64,000 nucleotides of DNA from positions 62,001 through 126,000 of the forward strand of contig CAJNDS010002805.1 of assembly GCA_905221605.1 (NCBI GenBank), in the 5' to 3' direction. Origin of the DNA: Symbiodinium natans (taxonomy: Eukaryota; Sar; Dinophyceae; Suessiales; Symbiodiniaceae). A program made the position numbers and the translations under genes. Shown piece after piece: positions 22,481 through 34,880 of the stretch. The notes beneath the pieces were generated by a model that made no database searches, was not told where the DNA came from, and worked only from the letters and a program-made list of their open reading frames with translations. Position 1 is the stretch's first letter. Each line of letters begins with the position of its first letter.

Positions 22481-25400
22481 CTGAGCTTTCCGCCGCAAAG
22501 AAGCACGCAGCACGCAGCGCGCCCCACGCCCTAAATCCCTGGACCCTATAAAGGGTTTCGGGTTTAAGGTTTTGGGATGTTTAGGGTGCAAGCTTCGGGC
22601 TTAAGGTTTAGGGTTTAGGGTTTAGGGGTTAGGGGTTTAGGGTTTAGGGTTTGGGGCTCGAGGCGTTGGATTCTAAGCCTTAAGGCTTGAACCTGAGTTA
22701 TGAAAAGGGGGGTTTCGGGCTTAGAGTTTTGGCCTCCTTGAGTCACCCCTAAACCCTAAACCATGAACCCTTAGGGTTTAGGGTTTAGGGTTTAGGGTTT
22801 AGGGTTTAGGGCTAGGGTGTTCGCCAACAATTTGAGGGAGGACAGCATGGACGCCGCGCAAACAGTTGTGCCGGCCTGGCAGCAAAGTAGTCATGCGAGT
22901 TTCCCAAAAAAAGTACCGCTTATATGTACCACCAAATAGCATACCCCGTTTTAGCCAAAATGTAGGTGCACCTGAATTCTTGGGAAACCCGCTTGTGTTG
23001 TTTGAGTGTTTAGGGCTTAGAAGCATGGATTCGGATGTCTGCCGTCCAGCGCTAAACCCTAAACCCTAAACCCTAAACCCTAAACCCTAAACCCTAAACC
23101 CTAAACCCTAAACCTTACAACCTTACAACCAATAAAGGGTTTAGGGTTTAGGGTTTAGGGTTTAGGGTTTAGGGTTTAGGGTTTAGGCAAGTCTGCAGCA
23201 AAGAGACTCCCCACGCGGACCCGGTGAGTCCATCCTGGAAGAACCTTGGGCATCAACTGATAATAGCTGCTCCCACCCGGGTTTAGGGTTTAGGGGTTTA
23301 GGGTTTAAGGGTTTAAGGGTTTTAGGGTTTAGGGTACCCTGGTATCCCAGCAACCAGATTATAGTGAGGGCACCCTTTTTCGGGTTGGCTACTTGGATAA
23401 GGTAACCATGACCTGAAAAAAACAAAGCAATGGCAAAGGGCACCACTGGACTATCAGGAAGCGCTAAAACCCGAGGTTTTGAGGCTTAGGCCCAGGCCAC
23501 AACCGAGACACATCTTACCGATTAGTGTCCGGGCGGCTTGGAAGCCACTTGTGGGGTTTTGGGGTTTGGGGCTAGGGTTTAGGGCTACACTGACACAGTT
23601 GCTCACATCCCACAAAACACACCTGACATTTCATCCCCGTGCCGACAGGAAGCATGCCGATGATCGCCATCATCGCCAGCCTTCCGTTCGCCAACTCGGC
23701 CGAAAGCTTTTTCGTCTTCTCAGCTGGGTCGCTGGACGTCAGGACCTTGAAGCCGAAGTCGCCCGCAGCGGCCGCGGTTCCAGCAGACTGATCCTGAGAG
23801 ACCTCGCAGAAGGCCATGTATGCCAGAATCTGACCCCAGCCTGCGGCAGGAACCTTGGAGATTGCCGCCAAGCCGTTGGGCACGTCAGCAAACTTCAACC
23901 CTGCTGATGGAGAAAGATAACCAGGGAACTTGCCAGTGATCCTTGGTCCGCAACATCTGCGAAGCAACGTTAAAGACAAGAAACAAGAAAGCGACAACGT
24001 CGAAAATCATATGAAGCGTCGCTGTTCCGATGTGTGTGCAATGGTCTAAGTCGCTCTCTCTTCGCCCAGTGCTGAGAAAGAACTGCTGAACTTCGTAGGG
24101 GGTTGATCTATGGGACCATTTTGGCATCATTACGATACAGTAGTATCGTCCCTCACACACTCAAGAGCCTTTCTGCGTCTGCATCAGGAAATATTCACAA
24201 CCTGTTCAAAAGAATCAAACCATAAAAAACGAACATCAACCTGAAACACCACAAACCTCAGGTGACGAAGGGGTTTAAGGTCCATAGGGTTTTGGGTTTA
24301 GGGTGTGCTTGGCGTGAGGTGTAGGAGGAAGGATCTTGGGTTGGTCTCGGCTTGGTTTCGGGTTTAGGGCGTTGGTGCTCAAATCCCTTCTGAAACCATG
24401 GGCAAACCTTTCAACGAAAAAACTTTCTGCACATGAGTTGCTCCGGCGTAATGTATCCCATCGCGGCAAGCATTGCGATGCGGCCATGCTTAATCTCCGT
24501 CTGACGACGACGCTTGAAGTCCTCCACGCTTCCGTCGGCCGTGAATCCTGCGGGATCCCAGAAGCCAACCGGATCCTGAACTCCGAGTTCGTTCTCGAAA
24601 GCACGCAGCGGGGAGGCAGTGTAGTTGGCCCAATCACCCCAAGCGCTGCCAGTCAAGCCGTCCTTTGCAGGAAGCAAATCACCGTGTGCACATACAAAAG
24701 ACATGTTATTGAGACACCAACTCCAACTAAATTAGTTTATTGTAACCGCTATCGGAACATGTGGAATGTGTTCTTCGATGTCCTGAAAGAACATACCGAT
24801 GATCGCCATCATCGCCAGCCTTCCGTTGGCCAACTCGGCCGAAAGCTTTTTCGTCTTCTCAGCTGGGTCGCTGGACGTCAACACCTTGAAGCCGAAGTCG
24901 CCCGCAGCGGCCGCGGTTCCAGCAGACTGATCCTGAGAGACCTCGCAGAAGGCCATGTATGCCAGAATCTGACCCCAGCCTGCGGCAGGAACCTTGGAGA
25001 TTGCCGCCAAGCCGTTGGGCACGTCAGCAAACTTCAACCCTGCTGATGGAGAAAGATAACCAGGGAACTTGCCAGTGATCCTTGGTCCGCAACATCTGCG
25101 AAGCAACGTTAAAGACAAGAAACAAAAAAACGACAACGTCGAAAATCATCTGAAGCGTCGCTGTTCCGATGTGTGTGCAAGTGCAAGGGTTTAAGTCGTT
25201 CTCTTCGCCCAGTGCTGAGAAAGAACTGCTGAACTTCGTAGGGGGTTGATCTATGGGACCATTTTGGCATCATTACGATACAGTAGTATCGTCCCTCACA
25301 CACTCAAGAGCCTTTCTGCGTCTGCATCAGGAAATATTCACAATCTAGTTCAAAAGAATCAAACCATTAAAAGCGGACATCAACCTGAAACACCACAAAC

Positions 25401-28400
25401 CTCAGGTGACGAAGGGGTTTAAGGTCCATAGGGTTTTGGGTTTAGGGTGTGCTTGGCGTGAGGTGTAGGAGGAAGGATCTTGGGTTGGTCTGGGCTTGGT
25501 TTCGGGTTTAGGGCGTTGGCGCTCAAATCCCTTCTAGAAACCATGGGCAATCCTTTCAAACAAAACAACTTTCTGCAAATGAGTTGCTCCGGCGTAATGT
25601 ATCCCATCGCGGCAAGCATTGCGATGCGGCCATGCTTGATCTCCGTCTGACGACGACGCTTGAAGTCCTCCACGCTTCCGTCTGCCGTGAATCCTGCGGG
25701 ATCCCAGAAGCCAACCGGATCCTGAACTCCGAGTTCGTTCTCGAAAGCACGCAGCGGGGAGGCAGTGTAGTTGGCCCAATCACCCCAAGCGCTGCCAGTC
25801 AAGCCGTCCTTTGCAGGAAGCAAATCACCGCGTGCACGCACACACACAAAAGACATGTTATTGAAACACCAACTCCAACTAAACTATTTTATTGTAACCG
25901 CTATCGGAACATGTGGAACGTGTTCTTCGATGTCCTGAAAGAACATACCGATGATCGCCATCATCGCCAGCCTTCCGTTGGCCAACTCGGCCGAAAGCTT
26001 TTTCGTCTTCTCAGCTGGGTCGCTGGACGTCAGGACCTTGAAGCCGAAGTCGCCCGCAGCGGCCGCGGTTCCAGCAGACTGATCCTGAGAGACCTCGCAG
26101 AAGGCCATGTATGCCAGAATCTGACCCCAGCCTGCGGCAGGAACCTTGGAGATTGCCGCCAAGCCGTTGGGCACGTCAGCAAACTTCAACCCTGCTGATG
26201 GAGAAAGATAACCAGGGAACTTGCCAGTGATCCTTGGTCCGCAACATCTGCGACGCAACGAAAGACAAGAAACGAAAGATGACAACGTCGAAAATCATAT
26301 GTAGCGTCGCTGTTCCGATGTGTGTGCAATGGTCTATGTCACTCTCTTGGCAAACTGCTGAAAAAGAACTGCTGTAGAGCATTGATCTATGAAACCGCTT
26401 TGGCATCACTACCATGCATGAAGACTTATCTTCCCCCACACCCAAAAAACCTGTCTGCGTCTTCATCGCAAAATCTCAACAAGCGGACATCAACCTGAAA
26501 CACCACAGACCTCAGGTGACGAAGGGGTTTAGGGTCCATAGGGATTTGGGTTGAGGGTGTGCTTGGCGTGAGGTGGGGGAGGAAGGATCTTGGGTTGGTC
26601 TCGGCTTGGTTTCGGGTTTAGGGCGTTGGCGCTCAAATCCCTTCTAGAAACCATGGGCAATCCTTTCAAACAAAACAACTTTCTGCAAATGAGTTGCTCC
26701 GGCGTAATGTATCCCATCGCGGCAAGCATTGCGATGCGGCCATGCTTGATCTCCGTCTGACGACGACGCTTGAAGTCCTCCACGCTTCCGTCGGCCGTGA
26801 ATCCTGCGGGATCCCAGAATCCAACCGGATCCTGAACTCCGAGTTCGTTCTCGAAAGCACGCAGCGGGGAGGCAGTGTAGTTGGCCCAATCACCCCAAGC
26901 GCTGCCAGTCAAGCCGTCCTTTGCAGGAAGCAAATCACCGTGTGCACGCACACACACAAAAGACATGTTCTTGAAACACCAACTCCAACTAAATTATTTT
27001 ATTGTAACCGCTATCGGAACATGTGGAATGTGTTCTTCGATGTCCTGAAAGAACATACCGATGATCGCCATCATCGCCAGCCTTCCGTTGGCCAACTCGG
27101 CCGAAAGCTTTTTCGTCTTCTCAGCTGGGTCGCTGGACGTCAGGACCTTGAAGCCGAAGTCGCCCGCAGCGGCCGCGGTTCCAGCAGACTGATCCTGAGA
27201 GACCTCGCAGAAGGCCATGTATGCCAGAATCTGACCCCAGCCTGCGGCAGGAACCTTGGAGATTGCCGCCAAGCCGTTGGGCACGTCAGCAAACTTCAAC
27301 CCTGCTGATGGAGAAAGATAACCAGGGAACTTGCCAGTGATCCTTGGTCCGCAACATCTGCGAAGCAACGTTAAAGACAAGAAACAAAAAAACGACAACG
27401 TCGAAAATCATCTGAAGCGTCGCTGTTCCGATGTGTGTGTGCAAGTGCAAGGGTTTAAGTCGTTCTCTTCGCCCAGTGCTGAGAAAGAACTGCTGAACTT
27501 CGCAGGGGGTTGATCTATGGGACCATTTTGGCATCATTACGATACAGTAGTATCGTCCCTCACACACTCAAGAGCCTTTCTGCGTCTGCATCAGGAAATA
27601 TTCACAATCTGGTTCAAAAGAATCAAACCATTAAAAGCGGACATCAACCTGAAACACCACAAACCTAAGGTGACGAAGGGGTTTAGGGTCCATAGGGTTT
27701 TGGGTTTAGGGTGTGCTTGGCGTGAGGTGTAGGAGGAAGGATCTTGGGTTGGTCTCGGCTTGGTTTCGGGTTTAGGGCGTTGGCGCTCAAATCCCTTCTA
27801 GAAACCATGGGCAATCCTTTCAAACAAAACAACTTTCTGCAAATGAGTTGCTCCGGCGTAATGTATCCCATCGCGGCAAGCATTGCGATGCGGCCATGCT
27901 TAATCTCCGTCTGACGACGACGCTTGAAGTCCTCCACGCTTCCGTCGGCCGTGAATCCTGCGGGATCCCAGAAGCCAACCGGATCCTGAACTCCGAGTTC
28001 GTTCTCGAAAGCACGCAGCGGGGAGGCAGTGTAGTTGGCCCAATCACCCCAAGCGCTGCCAGTCAAGCCGTCCTTTGCAGGAAGCAAATCACCGCGTGCA
28101 CGCACACACACACACACACACACAAAAGACATGTTATTGAAACACCAACTCCAACTAAACTATTTTATTGTAACCGCTATCGGAACATGTGGAATGTGTT
28201 CTTCGATGTCCTGAAAGAACATACCGATGATCGCCATCATCGCCAGCCTTCCATTGGCCAACTCGGCCGAAAGCTTTTTCGTCTTCTCAGCTGGGTCGCT
28301 GGACGTCAGGACCTTGAAGCCGAAGTCGCCCGCAGCGGCCGCGGTTCCAGCAGACTGATCCTGAGAGACCTCGCAGAAGGCCATGTATGCCAGAATCTGA

Positions 28401-31400
28401 CCCCAGCCTGCGGCAGGAACCTTGGAGATTGCCGCCAAGCCGTTGGGCACGTCAGCAAACTTCAACCCTGCTGATGGAGAAAGATAACCAGGGAACTTGC
28501 CAGTGATCCTTGGTCCGCAACATCTGCGACGCAACGAAAGACAAGAAACGAAAGATGACAACGTCGAAAATCATATGTAGCGTCGCTGTTCCGATGTGTG
28601 TGCAATGGTCTATGTCACTCTCTTGGCAAACTGCTGAAAAAGAACTGCTGTAGAGCATTGATCTATGAAACCGCTTTGGCATCACTACCATGCATGAAGA
28701 CTTATCTTCCCCCACACCCAAAAAACCTGTCTGCGTCTTCATCGCAAAATCTCAACAAGCGGACATCAACCTGAAACACCACAGACCTCAGGTGACGAAG
28801 GGGTTTAGGGTCCATAGGGATTTGGGTTGAGGGTGTGCTTGGCGTGAGGTGGGGGAGGAAGGATCTTGGGTTGGTCTCGGCTTGGTTTCGGGTTTAGGGC
28901 GTTGGCGCTCAAATCCCTTCTAGAAACCATGGGCAATCCTTTCAAACAAAACAACTTTCTGCAAATGAGTTGCTCCGGCGTAATGTATCCCATCGCGGCA
29001 AGCATTGCGATGCGGCCATGCTTAATCTCTCCGTCTGACGACGACGCTTGAAGTCCTCCACGCTTCCGTCGGCCGTGAATCCTGCGGGATCCCAGAAGCC
29101 AACCGGATCCTGAACTCCGAGTTCGTTCTCGAAAGCACGCAGCGGGGAGGCAGTGTAGTTGGCCCAATCACCCCAAGCGCTGCCAGTCAAGCCGTCCTTT
29201 GCAGGAAGCAAATCACCGTGTGCACGCACACACAAAAGACATGTTATTGAAACACCAACTCCAACTAAATTATTTTATTGTAACCGCTATCGGAACATGT
29301 GGAATGTGTTCTTCGATGTCCTGAAAGAACATACCGATGATCGCCATCATCGCCAGCCTTCCGTTGGCCAACTCGGCCGAAAGCTTTTTCGTCTTCTCAG
29401 CTGGGTCGCTGGACGTCAGGACCTTGAAGCCGAAGTCGCCCGCAGCGGCCGCGGTTCCAGCAGACTGATCCTGAGAGACCTCGCAGAAGGCCATGTATGC
29501 CAGAATCTGACCCCAGCCTGCGGCAGGAACCTTGGAGATTGCCGCCAAGCCGTTGGGCACGTCAGCAAACTTCAACCCTGCTGATGGAGAAAGATAACCA
29601 GGGAACTTGCCAGTGATCCTTGGTCCGCAACATCTGCGAAGCAACGTTAAAGACAAGAAACAAAAAAACGACAACGTCGAAAATCATCTGAAGCGTCGCT
29701 GTTCCGATGTGTGTGCAAGTGCAAGGGTTTAAGTCGTTCTCTTCGCCCAGTGCTGAGAAAGAACTGCTGAACTTCGTAGGGGGTTGATCTATGGGACCAT
29801 TTTGGCATCATTACGATACAGTAGTATCGTCCCTCACACACTCAAGAGCCTTTCTGCGTCTGCATCAGGAAATATTCACAATCTGGTTCAAAAGAATCAA
29901 ACCATTAAAAGCGGACATCCACCTGAAACACCACAAACCTCAGGTGACGAAGGGGTTTAGGGTCCATAGGGTTTTGGGTTTAGGGTGTGCTTGGCGTGAG
30001 GTGTAGGAGGAAGGATCTTGGGTTGGTCTGGGCTTGGTTTCGGGTTTAGGGCGTTGGCGCTCAAATCCCTTCTAGAAACCATGGGCAATCCTTTCAAACA
30101 AAACAACTTTCTGCAAATGAGTTGCTCCGGCGTAATGTATCCCATCGCGGCAAGCATTGCGATGCGGCCATGCTTAATCTCCGTCTGACGACGACGCTTG
30201 AAGTCCTCCACGCTTCCGTCGGCCGTGAATCCTGCGGGATCCCAGAAGCCAACCGGATCCTGAACTCCGAGTTCGTTCTCGAAAGCACGCAGCGGGGAGG
30301 CAGTGTAGTTGGCCCAATCACCCCAAGCGCTGCCAGTCAAGCCGTCCTTTGCAGGAAGCAAATCACCGTGTGCACGCACACACAAAAGACATGTTATTGA
30401 AACACCAACTCCAACATAATTATTTTATTGCAACCGCTATCGGAACATGTGGAATGTGTTCTTCGATGTCCTGAAAGAACATACCGATGATCGCCATCAT
30501 CGCCAGCCTTCCGTTGGCCAACTCGGCCGAAAGCTTTTTCGTCTTCTCAGCTGGGTCGCTGGACGTCAGGACCTTGAAGCCGAAGTCGCCCGCAGCGGCC
30601 GCGGTTCCAGCAGACTGATCCTGAGAGACCTCGCAGAAGGCCATGTATGCCAGAATCTGACCCCAGCCTGCGGCAGGAACCTTGGAGATTGCCGCCAAGC
30701 CGTTGGGCACGTCAGCAAACTTCAACCCTGCTGATGGAGAAAGATAACCAGGGAACTTGCCAGTGATCCTTGGTCCGCAACATCTGCGACGCAACGAAAG
30801 ACAAGAAACAAAAAACGACAACGTCGAAAATCACATGTAGCGTTGCCGTTCCGATGTGTGTGTGTGTAGTTGTCGATGTCACTCTCTTTGCCAAGTGCTG
30901 AGAAAGAACTGCTGTAGAGCATTGATCTATGAAACCGCTTTGGCATCACTACCATGCATGAAGACTTATCTTCCCTCACACCCAAACAACCTGTCTGCGT
31001 CTGCATCGATAAATCTCAACAAGCGGACATCAACCTGAAACACCACAGACCTCGGGTGATGGAGGGGTTTAGGGTCCACAGGGTTTTTGGTTCTGGGTGT
31101 GCTTGGCGTGATGCGTAGGAGGAAGGATCTTGGGTTGGTGTCGGCTTGGCTTCGGGTTTAGGGCGTTGGCGCTCAAATCCCTTCTAGAAACCATGGGCAA
31201 TCCTTTTACACAAAACAACTTTCTGCAAATGAGTTGCTCCGGCGTAATGTATCCCATGGCGGCAAGCATTGCGATGCGGCCATGCTTAATCTCCGTCTGA
31301 CGACGACGCTTGAAGTCCTCCACGCTTCCGTCTGCCGTGAATCCTGCGGGATCCCAGAAGCCAACCGGATCCTGAACTCCGAGTTCGTTCTCGAAAGCAC

Positions 31401-34299
31401 GCAGCGGGGAGGCAGTGTAGTTGGCCCAATCACCCCAAGCGCTGCCAGTCAAGCCGTCCTTTGCAGGAAGTAAATCACCGTGTGCACGCACACACAAAAG
31501 ACATGTTATTGAAACACCAACTCCAACTAAATTATTTTATTGTAACCGCTATCGGAACATGTGGAATGTGTTCTTCGATGTCCTGAAAGAACATACCGAT
31601 GATCGCCATCATCGCCAGCCTTCCGTTGGCCAACTCGGCCGAAAGCTTTTTCGTCTTCTCAGCTGGGTCGCTGGACGTCAGGACCTTGAAGCCGAAGTCG
31701 CCCGCAGCGGCCGCGGTTCCAGCAGACTGATCCTGAGAGACCTCGCAGAAGGCCATGTATGCCAGAATCTGACCCCAGCCTGCGGCAGGAACCTTGGAGA
31801 TTGCCGCCAAGCCGTTGGGCACGTCAGCAAACTTCAACCCTGCTGATGGAGAAAGATAACCAGGGAACTTGCCAGTGATCCTTGGTCCGCAACATCTGCG
31901 ACGCAACGAAAGACAAGAAACAAAAAACGACAACGTCGAAAATCACATGTAGCATCACTGTTCCGATGTGTGTGCAATGGTCTACGTCACTCTCTTGGCC
32001 AAGCGCTGAGAAAGAATGTATCTTCCCGCGCGCCCTGAAAAGCCTTTCTGGGTCGCACTACGTACTAGGAAATATTCACAACCTGGGTCAAAACAGATCA
32101 CCACAACAGGACATCAACCTGAAACACCGCAAACCTCAGGTGACGAAGGGGTTTTGGGTTCATAGGGATTTGGGTTTAGGGTGTGAATGGCGTGATGCGG
32201 AGGAGGAAGGATTTGGGTTGGTCTCGGCTTGGTTTCGGGTTTAGGGCGTTGGCGCTCAAATCCCTTCTAGAAACCATGGGCAATCCTTTTACACAAAAAA
32301 ACTTTCTGCAAATGAGTTGCTCCGGCGTAATGTATCCCATGGCGGCAAGCATTGCGATGCGGCCATGCTTAATCTCCGTCTGACGACGACGCTTGAAGTC
32401 CTCCACGCTTCCGTCGGCCGTGAATCCTGCGGGATCCCAGAATCCAACCGGATCCTGAACTCCGAGTTCGTTCTCGAAAGCACGCAGCGGGGAGGCAGTG
32501 TAGTTGGCCCAATCACCCCAAGCGCTGCCAGTCAAGCCGTCCTTTGCAGGAAGCAAATCACCGTGTGCACGCACACACAAAAGACATGTTATTGAAACAC
32601 CAACTCCAACTAAATTATTTTATTGTAACCGCTATCGGAACATGTGGAATGTGTTCTTCGATGTCCTGAAAGAACATACCGATGATCGCCATCATCGCCA
32701 GCCTTCCGTTGGCCAACTCGGCCGAAAGCTTTTTCGTCTTCTCAGCTGGGTCGCTGGACGTCAGGACCTTGAAGCCGAAGTCGCCCGCAGCGGCCGCGGT
32801 TCCAGCAGACTGATCCTGAGAGACCTCGCAGAAGGCCATGTATGCCAGAATCTGACCCCAGCCTGCGGCAGGAACCTTGGAGATTGCCGCCAGTCCGTTG
32901 GGCACGTCAGCAAACTTCAACCCTGCTGATGGAGAAAGATAACCAGGGAACTTGCCAGTGATCCTTGGTCCGCAACATCTGCGAAGCAACGAAAGACAAG
33001 AAACAAAAAACGACAACGTCGAAAATCACATGTAGCGTTGCCGTTCCGATGTGTGTGTAGTTGTCGATGTCACTCTCTTCGCCAGTGCTGAGATAGAACT
33101 GCTGAACTTCGTAGGGGGTTGATCTATGGGACCATTTTGGCATCATTACGATACAGTAGTACCGTCCCTCACACACTCAAGAGCCTTTCTGCGTCTGCAT
33201 CAGGAGATATTCACAACCTGGTTCAAAAGAATCAAATCATAAAAAACGGACATCAACCTGAAACACCACAAACCTCAGGTGACGAAGGGGTTTAGGGTCC
33301 ACAGGGTTTTGGGTTTAGGGTGCGCTTGGCGTGAGGTGTAGGAGGAAGGATCTTGGGTTGGTCTCGGCTTGGCTTCGGGTTTAGGGCGTTGGCGCTCAAA
33401 TCCCTTCTAGAAACCATGGGCAATCCTTTTACACAAAAAAACTCTCTGCAAATGAGTTGCTCCGGCGTAATGTACCCCATGGCAGCAAGCATTGCGATGC
33501 GGCCATGCTTAATCTCCGTCTGACGACGACGCTTGAAGTCCTCGACGCTTCCGTCGGCCGTGAATCCTGCGGGATCCCAGAATCCAACCGGATCCTGAAC
33601 TCCGAGTTCGTTCCTTAGATGCTTCAAAGGGAGCACAGGGAGCCATGCCCGGGCACATCTGTTGGAGGCAACGATGCTTAGGGTTTCGGGGTGTAGGGTT
33701 TAGGGAGAACCTGAAACTCCATAGCAAAAAAAACCACAGATCCCACACCTCGCAACCGAAAACCGAACGAGAGATGCGAGCGCATGTTCACTCTTCACCA
33801 AACCCTAAACCCTCTTTCCCTGCGAATCCAAAACCTTCAAGGGTCCTGGAACGACACTTTTAGGGATTACCTTGAGGATCCATGTGCATATACAGCATGC
33901 ACTTGGCCTTTAAGGGGGTTCCTAGATAGTCAGGTATAAACTACGTAGGTACACGGTTCAGGTTCAGGGTTCTAAGCCTCAAGTAACCCTGACGACCTAA
34001 TGTCCTCGAACTACCGCGCCGCCGGTCTCTGAGCCGAACGGTTGGGGGTTTAGGGTTCAGGGTTCAGGGTTTGGGGTTTAGGGTTTAGGGTTTGGGGTTT
34101 AGGGATTAGGGTTTGGGGTTTAGGGTTTGCTTTCGGGCTTAGGGCGGAGAAAAGGCTGTGAGCATGCCAACCCCAAACTCTGAAACCCCGCACGAATCCC
34201 CTGAACCCTCAGCCCTGAAACCTAAAACCTTGATCCTGGCATCTCGAACGCCCGGAGGGCGACGAAGTCCTGGCTCTTGGCGCTGCTGCCCTGAGCTTG
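22445..34299 (-). CDS. Chloroplast LHC (chlorophyll a-c binding) polyprotein gene, nine units
   Basis: Minus-strand gene encoding a polyprotein of nine tandem light-harvesting antenna proteins. Exons 5' to 3': leader 34244-34299, then alternating A exons (221 nt) and B exons (298 nt), then 23208-23244 and 22445-22480. Each unit is 173 residues and carries the LHC helix-1 motif EIKHGRIAMLAAMGYI and the helix-3 motif ELANGRLAMMAIIGM. These supply chlorophyll-ligating Glu, His and Asn residues. The helix-2 region is GWGQILAYMAFCE. The segment TASPLR/AFENELGVQ links units; cleavage after SPLR is the known processing point of dinoflagellate LHC polyproteins, and the gene ends exactly at SPLR-stop. 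Introns are GC-AG (A to B, 440-509 nt) and GA-AG (B to A, 120-138 nt). The B exons are identical at protein level, and so are the A exons apart from the frameshift in unit 5. The start codon and signal-peptide exon are not located with confidence. The product would be imported into the plastid and act in thylakoid light harvesting. Confidence 0.9.
22800..23010. other. Complex sequence inside the last LHC intron
   Basis: About 200 nt with inverted ends GAGTTTCCCAAAAA / TTCTTGGGAAACCCGC and open frames on both strands, without LHC similarity. Probably a small inserted TIR element rather than a gene. Confidence 0.35.
23045..23189. repeat. Head-to-head telomere-like arrays in LHC intron
   Basis: CCCTAAA units (about 9) run into TTTAGGG units (about 8) around 23,140, so the two arrays point toward each other within the final intron. 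Confidence 0.85.
23208..23244 (-). CDS. LHC polyprotein penultimate exon
   Basis: CCCAAG then a 37-nt exon encoding FFQDGLTGSAWG and a GT donor (GGA|GTCTCT). It joins ...AIIGM of the exon at 23654-23941 to DWANYTASPLR in frame. The DNA differs synonymously from the equivalent part of the A exons, so this is an older, unhomogenised 3' end. Confidence 0.9.
23341..23452. mobile_element. Putative TIR element, ACCATG-rich family, copy 1
   Basis: Contains GGCACCCTTTTT, ATAAGGTAACCATGACC and AAAGGGCACCACTGG, resembling segments at 51.1 and 37.3 kb. Ends are not exact. Confidence 0.35.
23654..24662 (-). CDS. LHC unit 9 (exons 24442-24662 and 23654-23941)
   Basis: A exon of 221 nt and a B exon shortened to 288 nt, because its last ten bases lie instead in the exon at 23208-23244. 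The B exon ends at a GC donor (AT|GCTTCC). The intron 23942-24441 combines features of the two intron types that alternate upstream. Confidence 0.9.
24783..25808 (-). CDS. LHC unit 8 (exons 25588-25808 and 24783-25080)
   Basis: Complete 173-residue unit, open in both exons. The intron 25081-25587 is the long (507 nt) alpha type. One two-base difference (GTGTTG for GTCCTG) in the B exon is synonymous. Confidence 0.92.
25935..26918 (-). CDS. LHC unit 7 (exons 26698-26918 and 25935-26232)
   Basis: Complete unit; intron 26233-26697 is the short (465 nt) beta type. The GA-AG intron to unit 8 is 126 nt and includes a short CA run. Confidence 0.92.
27045..28072 (-). CDS. LHC unit 6 (exons 27852-28072 and 27045-27342)
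   Basis: Complete unit; alpha-type intron 27343-27851 (509 nt). Confidence 0.92.
28211..29196 (-). pseudogene. LHC unit 5 with a 2-nt frameshift (exons 28974-29196 and 28211-28508)
   Basis: The A exon is 223 nt instead of 221: CT is duplicated around 29027-29030 (TCTCTCCGTC against TCTCCGTC in other units). The frame leaves the LHC sequence after ...RRRQTE and would disrupt units 5-9 if real. Both exons are otherwise identical to their neighbours and the B exon (beta-type intron 28509-28973) is intact. A sequencing or assembly error in a near-identical array is a serious alternative, since downstream units show only synonymous change. Confidence 0.75.
29321..30346 (-). CDS. LHC unit 4 (exons 30126-30346 and 29321-29618)
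   Basis: Complete unit; alpha-type intron 29619-30125 (507 nt). Confidence 0.92.
30471..31458 (-). CDS. LHC unit 3 (exons 31238-31458 and 30471-30768)
   Basis: Complete unit; beta-like intron 30769-31237 (469 nt) with several private substitutions, so less recently copied than units 5 and 7. Confidence 0.92.
31583..32541 (-). CDS. LHC unit 2 (exons 32321-32541 and 31583-31880)
   Basis: Complete unit. The intron 31881-32320 is the shortest A-to-B intron (440 nt), with a diverged middle lacking the region around the GATCTATG motif. Confidence 0.92.
32666..33613 (-). CDS. LHC unit 1 (exons 33461-33613 and 32666-32963)
   Basis: The first A exon is only 153 nt and starts at NELGVQD after a CTAAG acceptor, because there is no preceding unit to finish; the leader exon at 34244-34299 supplies the preceding LRAFE. 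The intron 32964-33460 is a mosaic of the alpha and beta types. Confidence 0.9.
34244..34299 (-). CDS. LHC polyprotein leader exon (end of plastid-targeting region)
   Basis: After CTGCAG the minus strand encodes QAQGSSAKSQDFVALRAF and ends at TTCGA|GATGCC (GA donor). Joined to the first A exon it gives VALRAFENELGVQDP, recreating the LR/AFENEL junction found between units. This makes it the last leader exon and suggests the same protease cleavage also frees unit 1. An alternative acceptor lies ten bases in (GCTCAG). Confidence 0.75.
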
Positions 34300-34880
34300 C
34301 TGCAGTTGGTGTGAGAATGTTTTGGGGCTTCGGGGCTTAGAAAGCCCCCCCGAACCCTAAACCCTAAACCCTAAACCTTAAGCCCTAAACCCTAAACCCT
34401 GAGCCCTACGCCCTAAGCCCTACAGAGGGTTTCAAGCGTATGGCTTCGGACGTTGGGTTCGGGTTGCGCACATATAGGGCTGCAGGGCTACATGGGGAGA
34501 ATTTGACCTTCCTTGGGTTAAGGGCATGGGGTTTAGGCTTTAGGGTTTGGGGTTTTAGGGTTTTAGGGTTTTAGGGTTTAGGGTTTGAGGTTTAGGGTTT
34601 GGGGTTTAGAGTTTGGGGTACAGGGTGCCCAAAAGTCCGGAAGAGAGGGATCGCTATTAGAACGTTGAAGCCCCAAAGGGAGGATGACTTGGAGAGCTCC
34701 CCACAAAATAACCTGCTTCTTTTCTCGACCTTAGCTGAGCCCTATGCCCTAAACCCCAAACCCCAAACCCTAAACTCTAATCCCTAACCCCAAACCCTAA
34801 ACCCTAAACCCTAAACTTTAGCCCTAAACCTCAAACCCTAAACCCCAAACCCGAAACCCGAAACCCCAAACCGGCTAGGA

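Noticed and set aside
22799-23069. Overlapping 67-75-codon ORFs in the last LHC intron
   Set aside because: They lie within an intron fixed by flanking LHC exons and end in repeat-encoded peptides.
25584-28474. Plus-strand ORFs of 200+ codons across the LHC array
   Set aside because: Antisense shadows of the LHC exons. They span the minus-strand introns and exons, and only the minus frames carry LHC motifs.
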